Source of the DNA: Pseudomonas sp. JAI120
Lineage (GTDB): Bacteria > Pseudomonadota > Gammaproteobacteria > Pseudomonadales > Pseudomonadaceae
Length of the DNA stretch: 64,000 bases
Direction: 5' to 3'
Assembly (NCBI RefSeq): GCF_014207255.1
Contig: NZ_JACHCZ010000001.1
Span: 234,583 to 298,582, forward strand
The position numbers were made by a program, and so were the translations under genes. The notes below the pieces were generated by a model. It had not been told where the DNA came from. It saw nothing but the letters and a program-made list of their open reading frames with translations, and searched no databases. Below are positions 41,757-49,806 of the stretch, one piece after another (position 1 is the first letter of the stretch; each line of letters opens with the position of its first letter).

Positions 41757-42551
41757 ATGGATCTGGAATTGAAAGGCCGCGTGGCCATTGTCACCGGTGG
41801 CGGTATGGGCATCGGCAAGGAAGTCGCACGTTTTCTCTCCGAGGAAGGCTGCAAGGTGGTGATCTGCGCGCGGCGCATGGCGTTCCTGCAACTGGCGGCC
41901 GAAGAGATCACTGCACAGACCGGCAATGAAGTACTGCCGCTGTTCTGTGACACCAATGACATGAAGGCCGTGTCGGAGATGGTCGAGGCGGCGCACAAGC
42001 ATTTCGGCCGCATCGACATCCTGGTCAACGGTGCCGCAGCGCCGTCGGGTGTGGTGCGCAATGACATCGAACACGCCGGCGACGATGAACTGCTGTCGGA
42101 CCTCAACACCAAGGTGATCGGCTACTTCCGGTGCGCCAAGGCCGTGACCCCGCACATGAAGGCGGGCGGCTTCGGGCGCATCATCAACATCGGCGGCCTC
42201 ACCGGGCGCAGCAGCAAAGTGCTCTCGGGCATGCGCAACCTGGCCATCGCCCACATGACCAAGACCCTGTCCGACCAGCTCGGCCCTTCGGGCATCACGG
42301 TCAACCTGATTCACCCCGGCGTCGTCGATACCCCGCATATCCAGGAGTTGTACGAGCGCGAAGCAGTCAAGCAGGGCAAGACCGCCGAGCAGGTCGAGCA
42401 GGCCTACATCGACGCGACGCCGATTCGCCGCACCCTCGCACCGATTGAAATGGGCTGGCTGATTGGCTTCCTGGCGTCGCCGAAAGCTGCTGCGGTGACC
42501 GGTGAATCCATCGGCATCGACGGCGGTTTGACCCGTGGCATCTATATCTGA
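41757..42551 (+). CDS. SDR-fold protein lacking the catalytic Ser-Tyr-Lys residues
   Basis: The product has 264 residues. The cofactor site is intact: TGGGMGIG (13-20), NGAAAPSG for NAG, and VNLIHPGVVDTPH. However, the catalytic positions are replaced: the usual NxSS segment reads NIGGLTG, and the YxxxK motif aligns with Ser157-G-M-R-Asn161 in SGMRNLAIAHMTK. No Tyr lies nearby. So the protein keeps the nucleotide fold but cannot use the classical mechanism. It might be a dehydrogenase with another base, a lyase, or a structural partner. It lies between the aldehyde dehydrogenase and beta-propeller genes, 27 and 12 bases away. Confidence 0.85.
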   Translation: MDLELKGRVAIVTGGGMGIGKEVARFLSEEGCKVVICARRMAFLQLAAEEITAQTGNEVLPLFCDTNDMKAVSEMVEAAHKHFGRIDILVNGAAAPSGVVRNDIEHAGDDELLSDLNTKVIGYFRCAKAVTPHMKAGGFGRIINIGGLTGRSSKVLSGMRNLAIAHMTKTLSDQLGPSGITVNLIHPGVVDTPHIQELYEREAVKQGKTAEQVEQAYIDATPIRRTLAPIEMGWLIGFLASPKAAAVTGESIGIDGGLTRGIYI

Positions 42552-42563
42552 GGAGTATCACAG

Positions 42564-43604
42564 ATGAGTAATGGAACCCTTCTGGTCGCCACCGTCGGGC
42601 AAGCGGTGATCCGCAGCGCCGACGATGGCAAGACCTGGCATCGCCTGGGCCTGGGGCAGGACCTGGAGTTCGATGCGATCACCCGATCCCTGAGCGTGCA
42701 TCCCGACGCACCCGAAGTGATCTACGCCGGCACGGACGTGGGCTTGTGCATCAGCCGCGACACCGGTGGCCATTGGCAGCGCGTCGATTCGCCGTTCAAC
42801 GGCGAGACGGTGTGGAAAGTCGCCGTCGACCCGCAGGACGCCAAACGGATTTTTGTTGGCACCGGTGCGCCATCGCGCGCCGTGTTATGGCGCACCCTCG
42901 ACGCCGGCCTGAGCTGGGACCGTGCCCCGGTTGAGATTCCAGAGTTCTGCGACGGTGTCAGCCGCCCACGCCTGCTGGCCTTCGCCTATGACCCCACCGA
43001 CCGCAATCAGCTGTGGTTTGGCCTGGAAGAGGGTGGCCTGTTCCATTCGCGCGATGGCGGCGACAGTTGGACCCGCGTCGATGACCGACTGCTGTGGGAC
43101 TACAACTCGGACATCCACAACATTGTGGTACTGCCCAATCACGGCAAGAAAGTCATCGTGGTGGTTTGCGTGAATGCGGTCTACCGCAGCCTGGACGAGG
43201 GTCTGACCTGGACCGGCATTATCGGTCGCGAAGCCTTCGGCCTGTACTACCTGCGTGCCATGAATGCGCCGCTGGGCACTCAAGACGAGCTGTACCTGAG
43301 CATTTCCGATGGTACGCCGGGCACCACCAGCAAGATCCTCGTCTCCCATGATGCCGCCCTCAGCTGGAACGTGCTGCCGTTACCGCAGCAGCCCAATTCC
43401 TGCGTCTGGGCCATTGCCTTCAACCCGGCCAACCCGCGCCAGATGGTGGCGGGCACCAAGTATGGGCACTTGTTTACATCCGACAACGGCGGTGATGGCT
43501 GGCAGAAGCACTGGCGCGAATTCAGCGAGATCGCCGACGTGCTATGGACGCCTGCCGTGGCGCAAATCAAGGCCGGGCATCAATCCATCGTCAAGAAAAA
43601 CTGA
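42564..43604 (+). CDS. Cytoplasmic Asp-box (BNR) beta-propeller protein
   Basis: The product has 346 residues and no signal peptide. Seven Asp-box repeats of SxDxGxTW type are visible in order: SADDGKTW, SRDTGGHW, TLDAGLSW, SRDGGDSW, SLDEGLTW, SHDAALSW, SDNGGDGW. They are spaced about 45-55 residues apart, which gives a seven-bladed propeller like those of sialidases, xyloglucanases and photosystem assembly factor Ycf48. No sialidase Arg triad is evident. A GAGGAG precedes the ATG. Its place in the middle of a catabolic operon points to an enzyme or scaffold for that pathway; a hydrolytic or lactonase-like role is only a guess. Confidence 0.8.
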   Translation: MSNGTLLVATVGQAVIRSADDGKTWHRLGLGQDLEFDAITRSLSVHPDAPEVIYAGTDVGLCISRDTGGHWQRVDSPFNGETVWKVAVDPQDAKRIFVGTGAPSRAVLWRTLDAGLSWDRAPVEIPEFCDGVSRPRLLAFAYDPTDRNQLWFGLEEGGLFHSRDGGDSWTRVDDRLLWDYNSDIHNIVVLPNHGKKVIVVVCVNAVYRSLDEGLTWTGIIGREAFGLYYLRAMNAPLGTQDELYLSISDGTPGTTSKILVSHDAALSWNVLPLPQQPNSCVWAIAFNPANPRQMVAGTKYGHLFTSDNGGDGWQKHWREFSEIADVLWTPAVAQIKAGHQSIVKKN

Positions 43605-43615
43605 GGTAAACAGTG

Positions 43616-44074
43616 ATGAAAGTCGAAATCCTTCGAACTCACTTATCGCTCTGGGTGAGTGATCCTGATGTGTCGGCGCGCTGGTATGCCGACATTCTGG
43701 GCATGCACGAAAGTGCCCGTGGCGAGAGCTGGGTGATGATGGCGTTTGGCACCAAGCATCACGACATCGCGTTGATTCGCGCAGAACCCGGGGCCCACCA
43801 GGGCGGGCTGGGGCTGCAGCACTACGGATTGGAAATCGCCGGTGACATGACCACCTTGCGCCAGCTCTACGGCATGTTGCTGAAGAAGGGAGTGGAGGTG
43901 GTGAAAATTACCGATCATGAAATCGGCAACGGCCTGTATTTCAACGATCCCGATTGCAATCGCATGGAGTTTTTTCTCGAAACCGAGCATGACGATGCGT
44001 GCGGTAAGGCCCGGTTCAAGGCCGCCGGAGCGCCGAGTCGCAACATCACGCTTGACCCACTCGACCCCCTTTGA
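43616..44074 (+). CDS. VOC-family metalloprotein (glyoxalase/extradiol dioxygenase-like)
   Basis: The product has 152 residues from MKVEILRTHL, with GAGG nine bases upstream. Metal ligands are in place for a vicinal oxygen chelate site: His9, His69 (in LQHYGLEI) and Glu118 (in NRMEFFLE). This 2-His-1-Glu set is used by extradiol ring-cleavage dioxygenases and by some glyoxalase-type isomerases. Classical extradiol enzymes have about 300 residues and two such modules; this single-module size suits a dimer or a non-oxygenase VOC reaction. It lies 12 bases behind the propeller gene and upstream of a hydroxylase and hydratase. Confidence 0.82.
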   Translation: MKVEILRTHLSLWVSDPDVSARWYADILGMHESARGESWVMMAFGTKHHDIALIRAEPGAHQGGLGLQHYGLEIAGDMTTLRQLYGMLLKKGVEVVKITDHEIGNGLYFNDPDCNRMEFFLETEHDDACGKARFKAAGAPSRNITLDPLDPL

Positions 44075-44089
44075 ACAGAGGCAGCCCCG

Positions 44090-44692
44090 ATGAAAACCGC
44101 AAATTTCGCCAGCTATCACATCCGCAAATGGTACAGCTTCGTTGAAGAGACCCTGGCCAATGAAACCGGCCAGTTGGCCGATGGCGAGCCGGTGTTCAAA
44201 TACGCCGTCGCTGCAGTGATCGCCAACCCGTATGCCGGCCGTTACAGTGAAGACCTTTCGCAATTGATCGAGCCGTCGCCGCTGCTGGGTGAAGAGTTCG
44301 GCCGGCGCATCCAGGCCCTGGCCGGTTCGCGTCAGATTGAAAGTTACGGCAAGGCCATCCTGGTGGGCAGCGCAGGCGAGTACGAGCACGGCAATGCGTT
44401 CCTGACCAACCCGGCCGCCGATCCGATCCGCGTCGCCCTGGGCGGTGGCAAGTCGTGGGTGCCCTCCACCGGCAAGCGGGGTGGCCCAGGCTCGACCATC
44501 GACGTGCCGCTGGCGCACAAGGACGCCCTGTACGTGCGCTCGCACTACGACAGTTTCTCGGTGACCTTCGGCGACGGCCCTTCGCCGGATGAGATCGTCG
44601 TGATCTGGGCCTTCGCCACGCGCGGACGCCTGCATGCGCGGTTGGGCGGGCTCAAAGCCGAAGACGTAAAGGGCCTTGACGGTCTGCACTGA
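44090..44692 (+). CDS. DUF1185 (AA_synth) family protein
   Basis: The product has 200 residues, matching the family length. Typical segments are WYSFVEETLANETGQ at the start, AAVIANPYAGRYSEDL, ESYGKAILVGSAGEYEHGNA, and PIRVALGGGKSWVPSTGKRG. The family is labelled amino acid synthesis in databases from structural genomics work, but no activity has been proved to my knowledge. Several histidines and acidic residues (GEYEHGNA) may form a ligand site. It is 16 bases behind the VOC gene. In other proteobacteria the family is often next to oxidoreductases of amide or cyclic-acid catabolism; that is recollection, not checked. Confidence 0.8.
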   Translation: MKTANFASYHIRKWYSFVEETLANETGQLADGEPVFKYAVAAVIANPYAGRYSEDLSQLIEPSPLLGEEFGRRIQALAGSRQIESYGKAILVGSAGEYEHGNAFLTNPAADPIRVALGGGKSWVPSTGKRGGPGSTIDVPLAHKDALYVRSHYDSFSVTFGDGPSPDEIVVIWAFATRGRLHARLGGLKAEDVKGLDGLH

Positions 44693-44753
44693 TAAGCGCG
44701 CAGGATCAAGCGGTGCTGGACCCAAACCACAACAAAAAAAGCGGTGAATAGCG

Positions 44754-46361
44754 ATGAAGCAGGAGAAGACCCAAGTTGTCATTGTGGGCGGTGGCCCCAA
44801 CGGCATTACGGCCGCGCACTATATGGGAATGTACGGTGTCGACTGCGTCGTCCTTGAGCTGGCCGACGGCATCCTGCCTTATCCTCGTGCAGTGGGCATG
44901 GACGATGAGGCGTTGCGTGTGCTGCAGGGAATCGGCATCGCCGAGCTGGCGGTGCGCGACATGATCTGTGACGTGCCGCTGCGCTATTACAACGCACGCG
45001 GTGTGTGTTTCGCCGAGGTCAAGCCGAGTGCCGCGCAGTACGGCTGGCCGATGCGCAATATCTTCATGCAGCAGTTGCTCGAAGGTACCCTGCGTGAACA
45101 CCTCGGCCAGCATGCCAGCGTTGAGCTGCGTCAGGGCCACGAATTGCTGGAACTCGAGCAGGATTCCGAGGGTGTGACCCTGCAGGTGCGCGATGCCGAA
45201 GGCGAGATCTACCAGCTTCAGGCCGACTATGTGATCGGTGCCGACGGCGGACGCTCCACCGTGCGCAAAAAGCTCGGCATCGAACTGCTTGGGCTGACCC
45301 ATCCGCGCAAATGGGTGGTGGTCGACACCGCCAACGACACACTTGATGCGCCCTACACAGCGCTGCATGCCGACCCGCAGCGGCCCTTCGTGTGCATCTA
45401 CCTGCCTTACCAGCAGCGACGCTGGGAATTCATGCTGATGGAGGGCGAGGACGAAGCGAAAATGTGCGAAGAGGCGACGATTCGCAAACTGATCCACGGG
45501 CATATCGGCGATGCCGTGAACAACCTCAACATCATCCGTATTCGTGCCTATACCCACCACTCGCGGGTCGCGGCGCGCTTTGTCGAAGGGCGTGTGGCAC
45601 TGGTGGGCGACGCCGCGCATATCTCCCCGCCGTGGGCCGGGCAGGGTCTCAACTCGGGCCTGCGCGACGTGGCCAACGTGGCCTGGAAACTGGCAGCGAT
45701 CATCCAGGGCCGCGCGGCGCCGTCGATCCTCGCTACCTACGACCAGGAGCGGCGTGGTCACGCGACCGAACTCGTGGCTCTGGCCGACAACATGGGGGCG
45801 GTACTCGGCTTGACTAACCCGCTGATGGCTGGCGTGCGCGACTGGCTGTTCCAGGCGGTGAACAGCGTGGATAACCTGCGCTCGCACTTGCTGGAATTCA
45901 AGTTCAAACCCAAGGCCACCATCACCAAGGGCTTGGTTTATCACGAGCGGGCCGAGTTGCGAGAGGACGATCTGGTCGGGCAGTTGTTCATCCAGCCGAA
46001 CATCGAAGACGACCAGGGCCAGCGGCGGCGCCTGGACGAGGTGCTCGGCAATGGTTATGCCGTGCTGGGGTATCGCGTGAACCCGCGTGAGCATCTCAGT
46101 GAGGCGATGGCCGAGTATTGGACGCGCTGGGATACACGTTTCATCCAGGTCAATCGTTCGCGCAGCGGCGTCGGGCGGAACCAGCCGTTGAAAGCCAATG
46201 ATGCCTTGAGTGTGGAGGATGTGGATAACCGCCTGGGCGAATGGTTCTCCAAGGTGCGCGACTGCATCGTCGTGGTGCGTCCGGACCGCTTCGTCGCCGC
46301 CATCACCACGCCTGAGCGGCTTGACGGCGTGCTGCGCAAGCTGGCGGAGCAACTGTCATGA
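44754..46361 (+). CDS. FAD-dependent aromatic hydroxylase (MhpA-like)
   Basis: The product has 535 residues. It has the Rossmann motif VVIVGGGPNGITAA at 8-21, the DG motif VIGADGGRSTVRKKLG near 165, and the second flavin motif VALVGDAAH (GDAAH at 285-289) with PPWAGQGLNSGLRD, all typical of class A flavoprotein monooxygenases. The C-terminal thioredoxin-like domain is present, as in 3-(3-hydroxyphenyl)propionate hydroxylase MhpA. It should hydroxylate a phenolic or related ring using NAD(P)H and O2. It overlaps the hydratase gene by four bases (ATGA). It is the clearest sign that this operon treats an aromatic or quinoid compound. Confidence 0.9.
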   Translation: MKQEKTQVVIVGGGPNGITAAHYMGMYGVDCVVLELADGILPYPRAVGMDDEALRVLQGIGIAELAVRDMICDVPLRYYNARGVCFAEVKPSAAQYGWPMRNIFMQQLLEGTLREHLGQHASVELRQGHELLELEQDSEGVTLQVRDAEGEIYQLQADYVIGADGGRSTVRKKLGIELLGLTHPRKWVVVDTANDTLDAPYTALHADPQRPFVCIYLPYQQRRWEFMLMEGEDEAKMCEEATIRKLIHGHIGDAVNNLNIIRIRAYTHHSRVAARFVEGRVALVGDAAHISPPWAGQGLNSGLRDVANVAWKLAAIIQGRAAPSILATYDQERRGHATELVALADNMGAVLGLTNPLMAGVRDWLFQAVNSVDNLRSHLLEFKFKPKATITKGLVYHERAELREDDLVGQLFIQPNIEDDQGQRRRLDEVLGNGYAVLGYRVNPREHLSEAMAEYWTRWDTRFIQVNRSRSGVGRNQPLKANDALSVEDVDNRLGEWFSKVRDCIVVVRPDRFVAAITTPERLDGVLRKLAEQLS

Positions 46362-47164
46362 GTGGCGCTGACGAGTTGCTCGACCAACTGCACGAGGCCG
46401 GGCATAGCGCCCGGGCCATCGCACCGTTGCCGCCCGAGGCACTGGACAAGCAGCAAGGTTACTCCCTGTTGCGCCAGGGCTTGGCCCAGCGTCTGGCAGG
46501 TGGCGAGCGCCTGAGTGGTTGGAAGGTGGCCTTTGCCGGCCGGGCGGCGCAGGCGCGTTTTGGCCTCGACGAACCGGTGTATGGCGCGCTCACGTCGGCC
46601 ATGGCGGTCGAGCCGGGCAGCGCGGTGTCGTTCGAGCGGCTGATCCAGCCCAAGCTTGAGGTTGAACTGGCGCTGGTGTTCGGGCGGCCCCTGGCGCCAG
46701 GCGATTACCCTGACGAGGAGATTCTGGCGGCAATTGCCGAGGTGGCCCCGGCCTTCGAAATCGCCGACTGCCGCTGGCAGGGCTGGGCTTTCGGGCTGGG
46801 TACGTTCCTGGCCGATAACGCCGCCGCAGGGCTTTACTGTGTCGGGCCGCGCGTGTCGTTCGATGCGGTGCGGCATGCGTGCGTGGAGTATCGCCTGGAG
46901 CATGACGGCGCATTGCTCGGCAGCGGTGATACCCAGACGCGCGAAGACAACCCTCTGTTCAACCTGTGCTGGCTGGTGCGGCGTCTGTTGGCGGACGGTT
47001 ATCCCGTGGACGCCGGGCAGGTCGTGTTGTCCGGTGCATTGCTGGCACCGCTGGATATACGACCGGGCGCTTATCGTTTGCGCATGCTTGGCACGGAACT
47101 GGCTTTGGATTTCCACCCAGGCCTCGTGCCTGCGCAATCGCCAGCGACTGTTATGGATGACTGA
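46358..47164 (+). CDS. 2-keto-4-pentenoate hydratase (MhpD-like)
   Basis: The product has 268 residues, the usual length. It follows the hydratase branch of the FAH superfamily: GYSLLRQGLAQRLAGGERLS, GWKVAFAGRAAQARFGLDEP, VEVELALVFGRPL (metal ligands), EVAPAFEIADCRW and GDTQTREDNPLFNL. MhpD hydrates 2-hydroxypenta-2,4-dienoate, a product of ring cleavage, before aldolase action. Translationally coupled (ATGA) to the hydroxylase gene. Note that neither a C-C hydrolase (MhpC) nor an aldolase (MhpE) is adjacent, so the pathway may use different substrates or genes elsewhere. Confidence 0.88.
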   Translation: MSGADELLDQLHEAGHSARAIAPLPPEALDKQQGYSLLRQGLAQRLAGGERLSGWKVAFAGRAAQARFGLDEPVYGALTSAMAVEPGSAVSFERLIQPKLEVELALVFGRPLAPGDYPDEEILAAIAEVAPAFEIADCRWQGWAFGLGTFLADNAAAGLYCVGPRVSFDAVRHACVEYRLEHDGALLGSGDTQTREDNPLFNLCWLVRRLLADGYPVDAGQVVLSGALLAPLDIRPGAYRLRMLGTELALDFHPGLVPAQSPATVMDD

Positions 47165-47214
47165 GCCCGCCTTCAGGCCAAAAACAACAATCTGGCCGCC
47201 GAGGAATGACGCAT

Positions 47215-48156
47215 ATGCTCGCCGAAGTCCGTACCTTCAATGACTCTCAACAGCACGCCGGCTCGATCCAGGGCTGGCAGCAGGTGTATGACCAACTCGG
47301 TCGTGGTTGCCTGACCAGCGAACTGTGGCAGTTGTCCGGCGATCGTTTCCAGATCTTCCAGGAGGTGCTGGACAAGCGCGTGGTGCAGCATGGCCGCTCG
47401 CCCAAGGGGCGCTTGTGTGCGGCCATGTCACTGGGCAGCCCGCCGGTGGTTCAAGGCCAGCAGGTGAGCGCGCAAAGCGTGGTGCTGTTGCGTGACGGCG
47501 AAGAGTTCGTGTTGCATGCGCCGCAAGGCACGCACTTTTTCGCACTCAATGTCGATGCCGTGCGCTTTGCCAAACTGGCCGCCTTCGAACTATCCAACGA
47601 TCAGCTCAAACGCCTGACCAGCGTGTCTGCGCTCAGCGTGGATGAAACGTTACTGTTGCGCATTCGCCAGCGCATCCACCCGCTGTTTCGTCACTTTTTG
47701 GAACATGCAGGCGCTATAAGCCCGGCCTCGGAAAAGATGCTGGAAGACGAATTGCTTGGCGCGTTCCTCGATCTGTTCAGCCATGCCAGCGACGAGGTGC
47801 GCTGCCGGCGTGGCAATTTCGCCGTCAGTGCCTACCTGGTCAGGCGCAGCCAGGAATTGATCATTGCCAGCGGCGATACGCCGTTGAGCATTCTTGATCT
47901 GTGTGAACAGCTGCACGTCAGTCGCAGGACCCTGCAAAATAGTTTCCAGGCCGTCACCGATATGCGACCGGTCGAATACCTGCGCAATTTGCGACTCAAC
48001 GCCGTCAGGCGACAGTTGATCGCAACCCCTGCGAGCGAGAAAAACATCGGTGAGATCGCCGTGGCCATGGGTTTTTTTCACCTGAGCCATTTCGCCACGC
48101 ATTACCGTGAGCTGTTCGGTGAATCGCCGTCCGAAACACGCCGAGCGTCATACTGA
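47215..48156 (+). CDS. AraC family transcriptional regulator
   Basis: The product has 313 residues from the ATG at 47215, nine bases after GAGGA; a slightly earlier ATG at 47206 abuts that site. The N-terminal domain (DKRVVQHGRSPKGRLCAAM, VVLLRDGEEFVLHAPQGTHF) and the DNA-binding domain (DLCEQLHVSRRTLQNSFQAV, IAVAMGFFHLSHFATHYREL) are clearly paralogous to the regulator at 28252-29268. It follows the hydratase gene by 50 bases in the same direction and probably controls the catabolic cluster together with the IclR protein. Confidence 0.9.
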   Translation: MLAEVRTFNDSQQHAGSIQGWQQVYDQLGRGCLTSELWQLSGDRFQIFQEVLDKRVVQHGRSPKGRLCAAMSLGSPPVVQGQQVSAQSVVLLRDGEEFVLHAPQGTHFFALNVDAVRFAKLAAFELSNDQLKRLTSVSALSVDETLLLRIRQRIHPLFRHFLEHAGAISPASEKMLEDELLGAFLDLFSHASDEVRCRRGNFAVSAYLVRRSQELIIASGDTPLSILDLCEQLHVSRRTLQNSFQAVTDMRPVEYLRNLRLNAVRRQLIATPASEKNIGEIAVAMGFFHLSHFATHYRELFGESPSETRRASY

Positions 48157-48257
48157 CACGACAAAGCGCGTGCCAATGCGGGTGGATCTTCAACGTTGCC
48201 AGGATGACGCAAGGAAACACACATCGGCGCAAAGTGCATCGCCCACCTGTCACGGCC

Positions 48258-49166
48258 TTAAGCCAGCCCCGGGTCCACGCGCTTGCCGATATCTTTGAGC
48301 CGCGCCAGTTGGTCGATCGTCGACGGCGCTTCATCCAGGCAACTGACGAAGGTCCACAAGTAGGTCATCACCGCATAGATATGCCCGGCCTTCACCTCCG
48401 GCGCCAAGGCCAATTGGCTGATGGCAACCACGAACAGCAACGCCGCCAGCAAGCCGATGGACAGGAAGGCGACGGCCTCGCGGTCGGACAACCCGATTCG
48501 CAATCGCGACAGCACGTGGTAGTGACGGCGCAGGGTGTTGGCGCCGACTTTTTCCACCAGGCCGATTTCCTTTTCCAGGCGATTGTTCAAGCGTTCATGC
48601 AAGCGCTGGTTGCGCCGTGCGAAGCCCGGCATGAGGGTAACGCACAGCAGCAGTGCGAGCAGGCAGGCCAGGCCGACCCAGGGCTCGATCACCAACAGCA
48701 TGCCCGCTGCGCCGACAACCGACACCAGCGCAGTGGCTATGGTGGGCACATGCTTTTCGAAAAAATCGACGAAATCCCGCGCCAGTACCACTCGCGCCGC
48801 CGCCCTGGAGGTGCTGTGGCGTTGCAGGCGCTGGTTGAGAATTACTGGCACCGCGAGGTCGGCATAGATGCGCGTGAACGTGCGCGTATCCACGGCCCGG
48901 CGAGCCGCGCCGACCACCCAGAAACCGAGGACTACGGCGGCGTACCACACGGCACTGCCGACATCGCCACGGATGATCGAGTCGACGGCAAACCCGGCGA
49001 ACAACGGGTAGGCCAGCAGCAAAGCATTCTCCAACGCAACCAGCGACAAGGTGCCGAACAGTTTGCCGGGATAGGCTTTGGCGATCGCCTTGAGGGTCTG
49101 GCTGGCGGATTGCTGCCCCAGTCTTTTACTCTCTTCGAGCAGAATCGGCGGCGTTACGGGCTGCAT
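48258..49166 (-). CDS. ABC-transporter-type membrane domain without an ATPase domain
   Basis: The product has 302 residues and six membrane helices arranged as in an ABC exporter membrane domain: helices near 35-55 and 70-88, a coupling region with TSRAAARVVLARDFVDFFE, helices near 140-160 and 160-180, a long charged segment with NNRLEKEIGLVEKVG, and two more helices near 235-255 and 265-285. The protein ends after the sixth helix, so no Walker motifs are present, and no ATPase gene is adjacent. It overlaps the small membrane protein gene upstream by 13 bases. Transport would need a partner from elsewhere; a non-transport role is also possible. Confidence 0.8.
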   Translation of the reverse strand: MQPVTPPILLEESKRLGQQSASQTLKAIAKAYPGKLFGTLSLVALENALLLAYPLFAGFAVDSIIRGDVGSAVWYAAVVLGFWVVGAARRAVDTRTFTRIYADLAVPVILNQRLQRHSTSRAAARVVLARDFVDFFEKHVPTIATALVSVVGAAGMLLVIEPWVGLACLLALLLCVTLMPGFARRNQRLHERLNNRLEKEIGLVEKVGANTLRRHYHVLSRLRIGLSDREAVAFLSIGLLAALLFVVAISQLALAPEVKAGHIYAVMTYLWTFVSCLDEAPSTIDQLARLKDIGKRVDPGLA

Positions 49167-49516
49167 GGGGCACCTGCGGCGCGCGTAGTTCGCTGATAGA
49201 TGCCACGGGTGACATCGAGCAAATATCGCGCTTCATCGGTCATCAATAAAAGATCGATCTGTACTTCTTCGATAATGATTTCCACGGTGATCAACATACA
49301 AATAGCGGGTGCGATGACCAGCCAGTGGTAATACGACAGCGTCACTAAAGAAACGCCCACGCCGATCAGCCACAACGCCAATACACACCGCGGCGCGTAC
49401 TTCTGCAGGGGAATCCAGAAACGTTGCAACTTTCTCAATTTAAACGTGTAGAGCGTCAGTGACGCTTCCACTTGTTTAAGGTCGATAGTGTTCCGAGCTG
49501 AATGCTGTGTCGGCAT
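49154..49516 (-). CDS. Small membrane protein, two helices
   Basis: The product has about 120 residues from MPTQHSARNT; a start at 49548 is possible. Two adjacent hydrophobic helices (CVLALWLIGVGVSLVTLSYY and WLVIAPAICMLITVEIIIEE) are followed by a soluble tail (LLLMTDEARYLLDVTRGIY). No family was recognised. Its stop overlaps the start of the ABC-type membrane gene by 13 bases, so the two are almost certainly co-translated, and it may be that protein's partner. Confidence 0.65.
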   Translation of the reverse strand: MPTQHSARNTIDLKQVEASLTLYTFKLRKLQRFWIPLQKYAPRCVLALWLIGVGVSLVTLSYYHWLVIAPAICMLITVEIIIEEVQIDLLLMTDEARYLLDVTRGIYQRTTRAAGAPCSP

Positions 49517-49571
49517 AACAGTTATCCACGTAATAACGTTAAACATCAGAGCCGGGCGGCAGGCGATACGG

Positions 49572-49769
49572 CTATTCGCTGCCCTGGCGCTCCTGGCTTG
49601 GCAGCGTTTGGCTGAGCCAGGCGAGATTGACTTCGTTGACTTCCACCCATTCACCCCTGGCAGGAATCCCTTCGCAACTCAAGAAAGCAACGCAACGTCC
49701 GTGTATGTCCAGTAAGGCAAAGTGGCGATACTTTATTGCTCTCTTGAACAGACCAATAGAGAGACGCAT
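49572..49769 (-). CDS. Small conserved Pseudomonas-type protein, 65 residues
   Basis: The frame reads MRLSIGLFKRAIKYRHFALL, then DIHGRCVAFLSCEG and WVEVNEVNLAWLSQTLP. I recall close relatives of similar length as hypothetical proteins across Pseudomonas genomes, all keeping KYRHFALLD, GRC and WVEVNE. The pattern of conserved aromatic and charged residues suggests a compact soluble fold, and two cysteines are present. It lies 55 bases upstream of the two-gene membrane operon on the same strand. Function unknown. Confidence 0.6.
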   Translation of the reverse strand: MRLSIGLFKRAIKYRHFALLDIHGRCVAFLSCEGIPARGEWVEVNEVNLAWLSQTLPSQERQGSE

Positions 49770-49806
49770 GCCATCACCTTAGTTGGTATTAATTGTTTAT
49801 TGGTTG

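Noticed and set aside
44706..46352. 548-codon reverse open frame opposite the flavoprotein hydroxylase
   Set aside because: Antisense shadow; the forward frame has complete flavoprotein motifs and is embedded in an operon.
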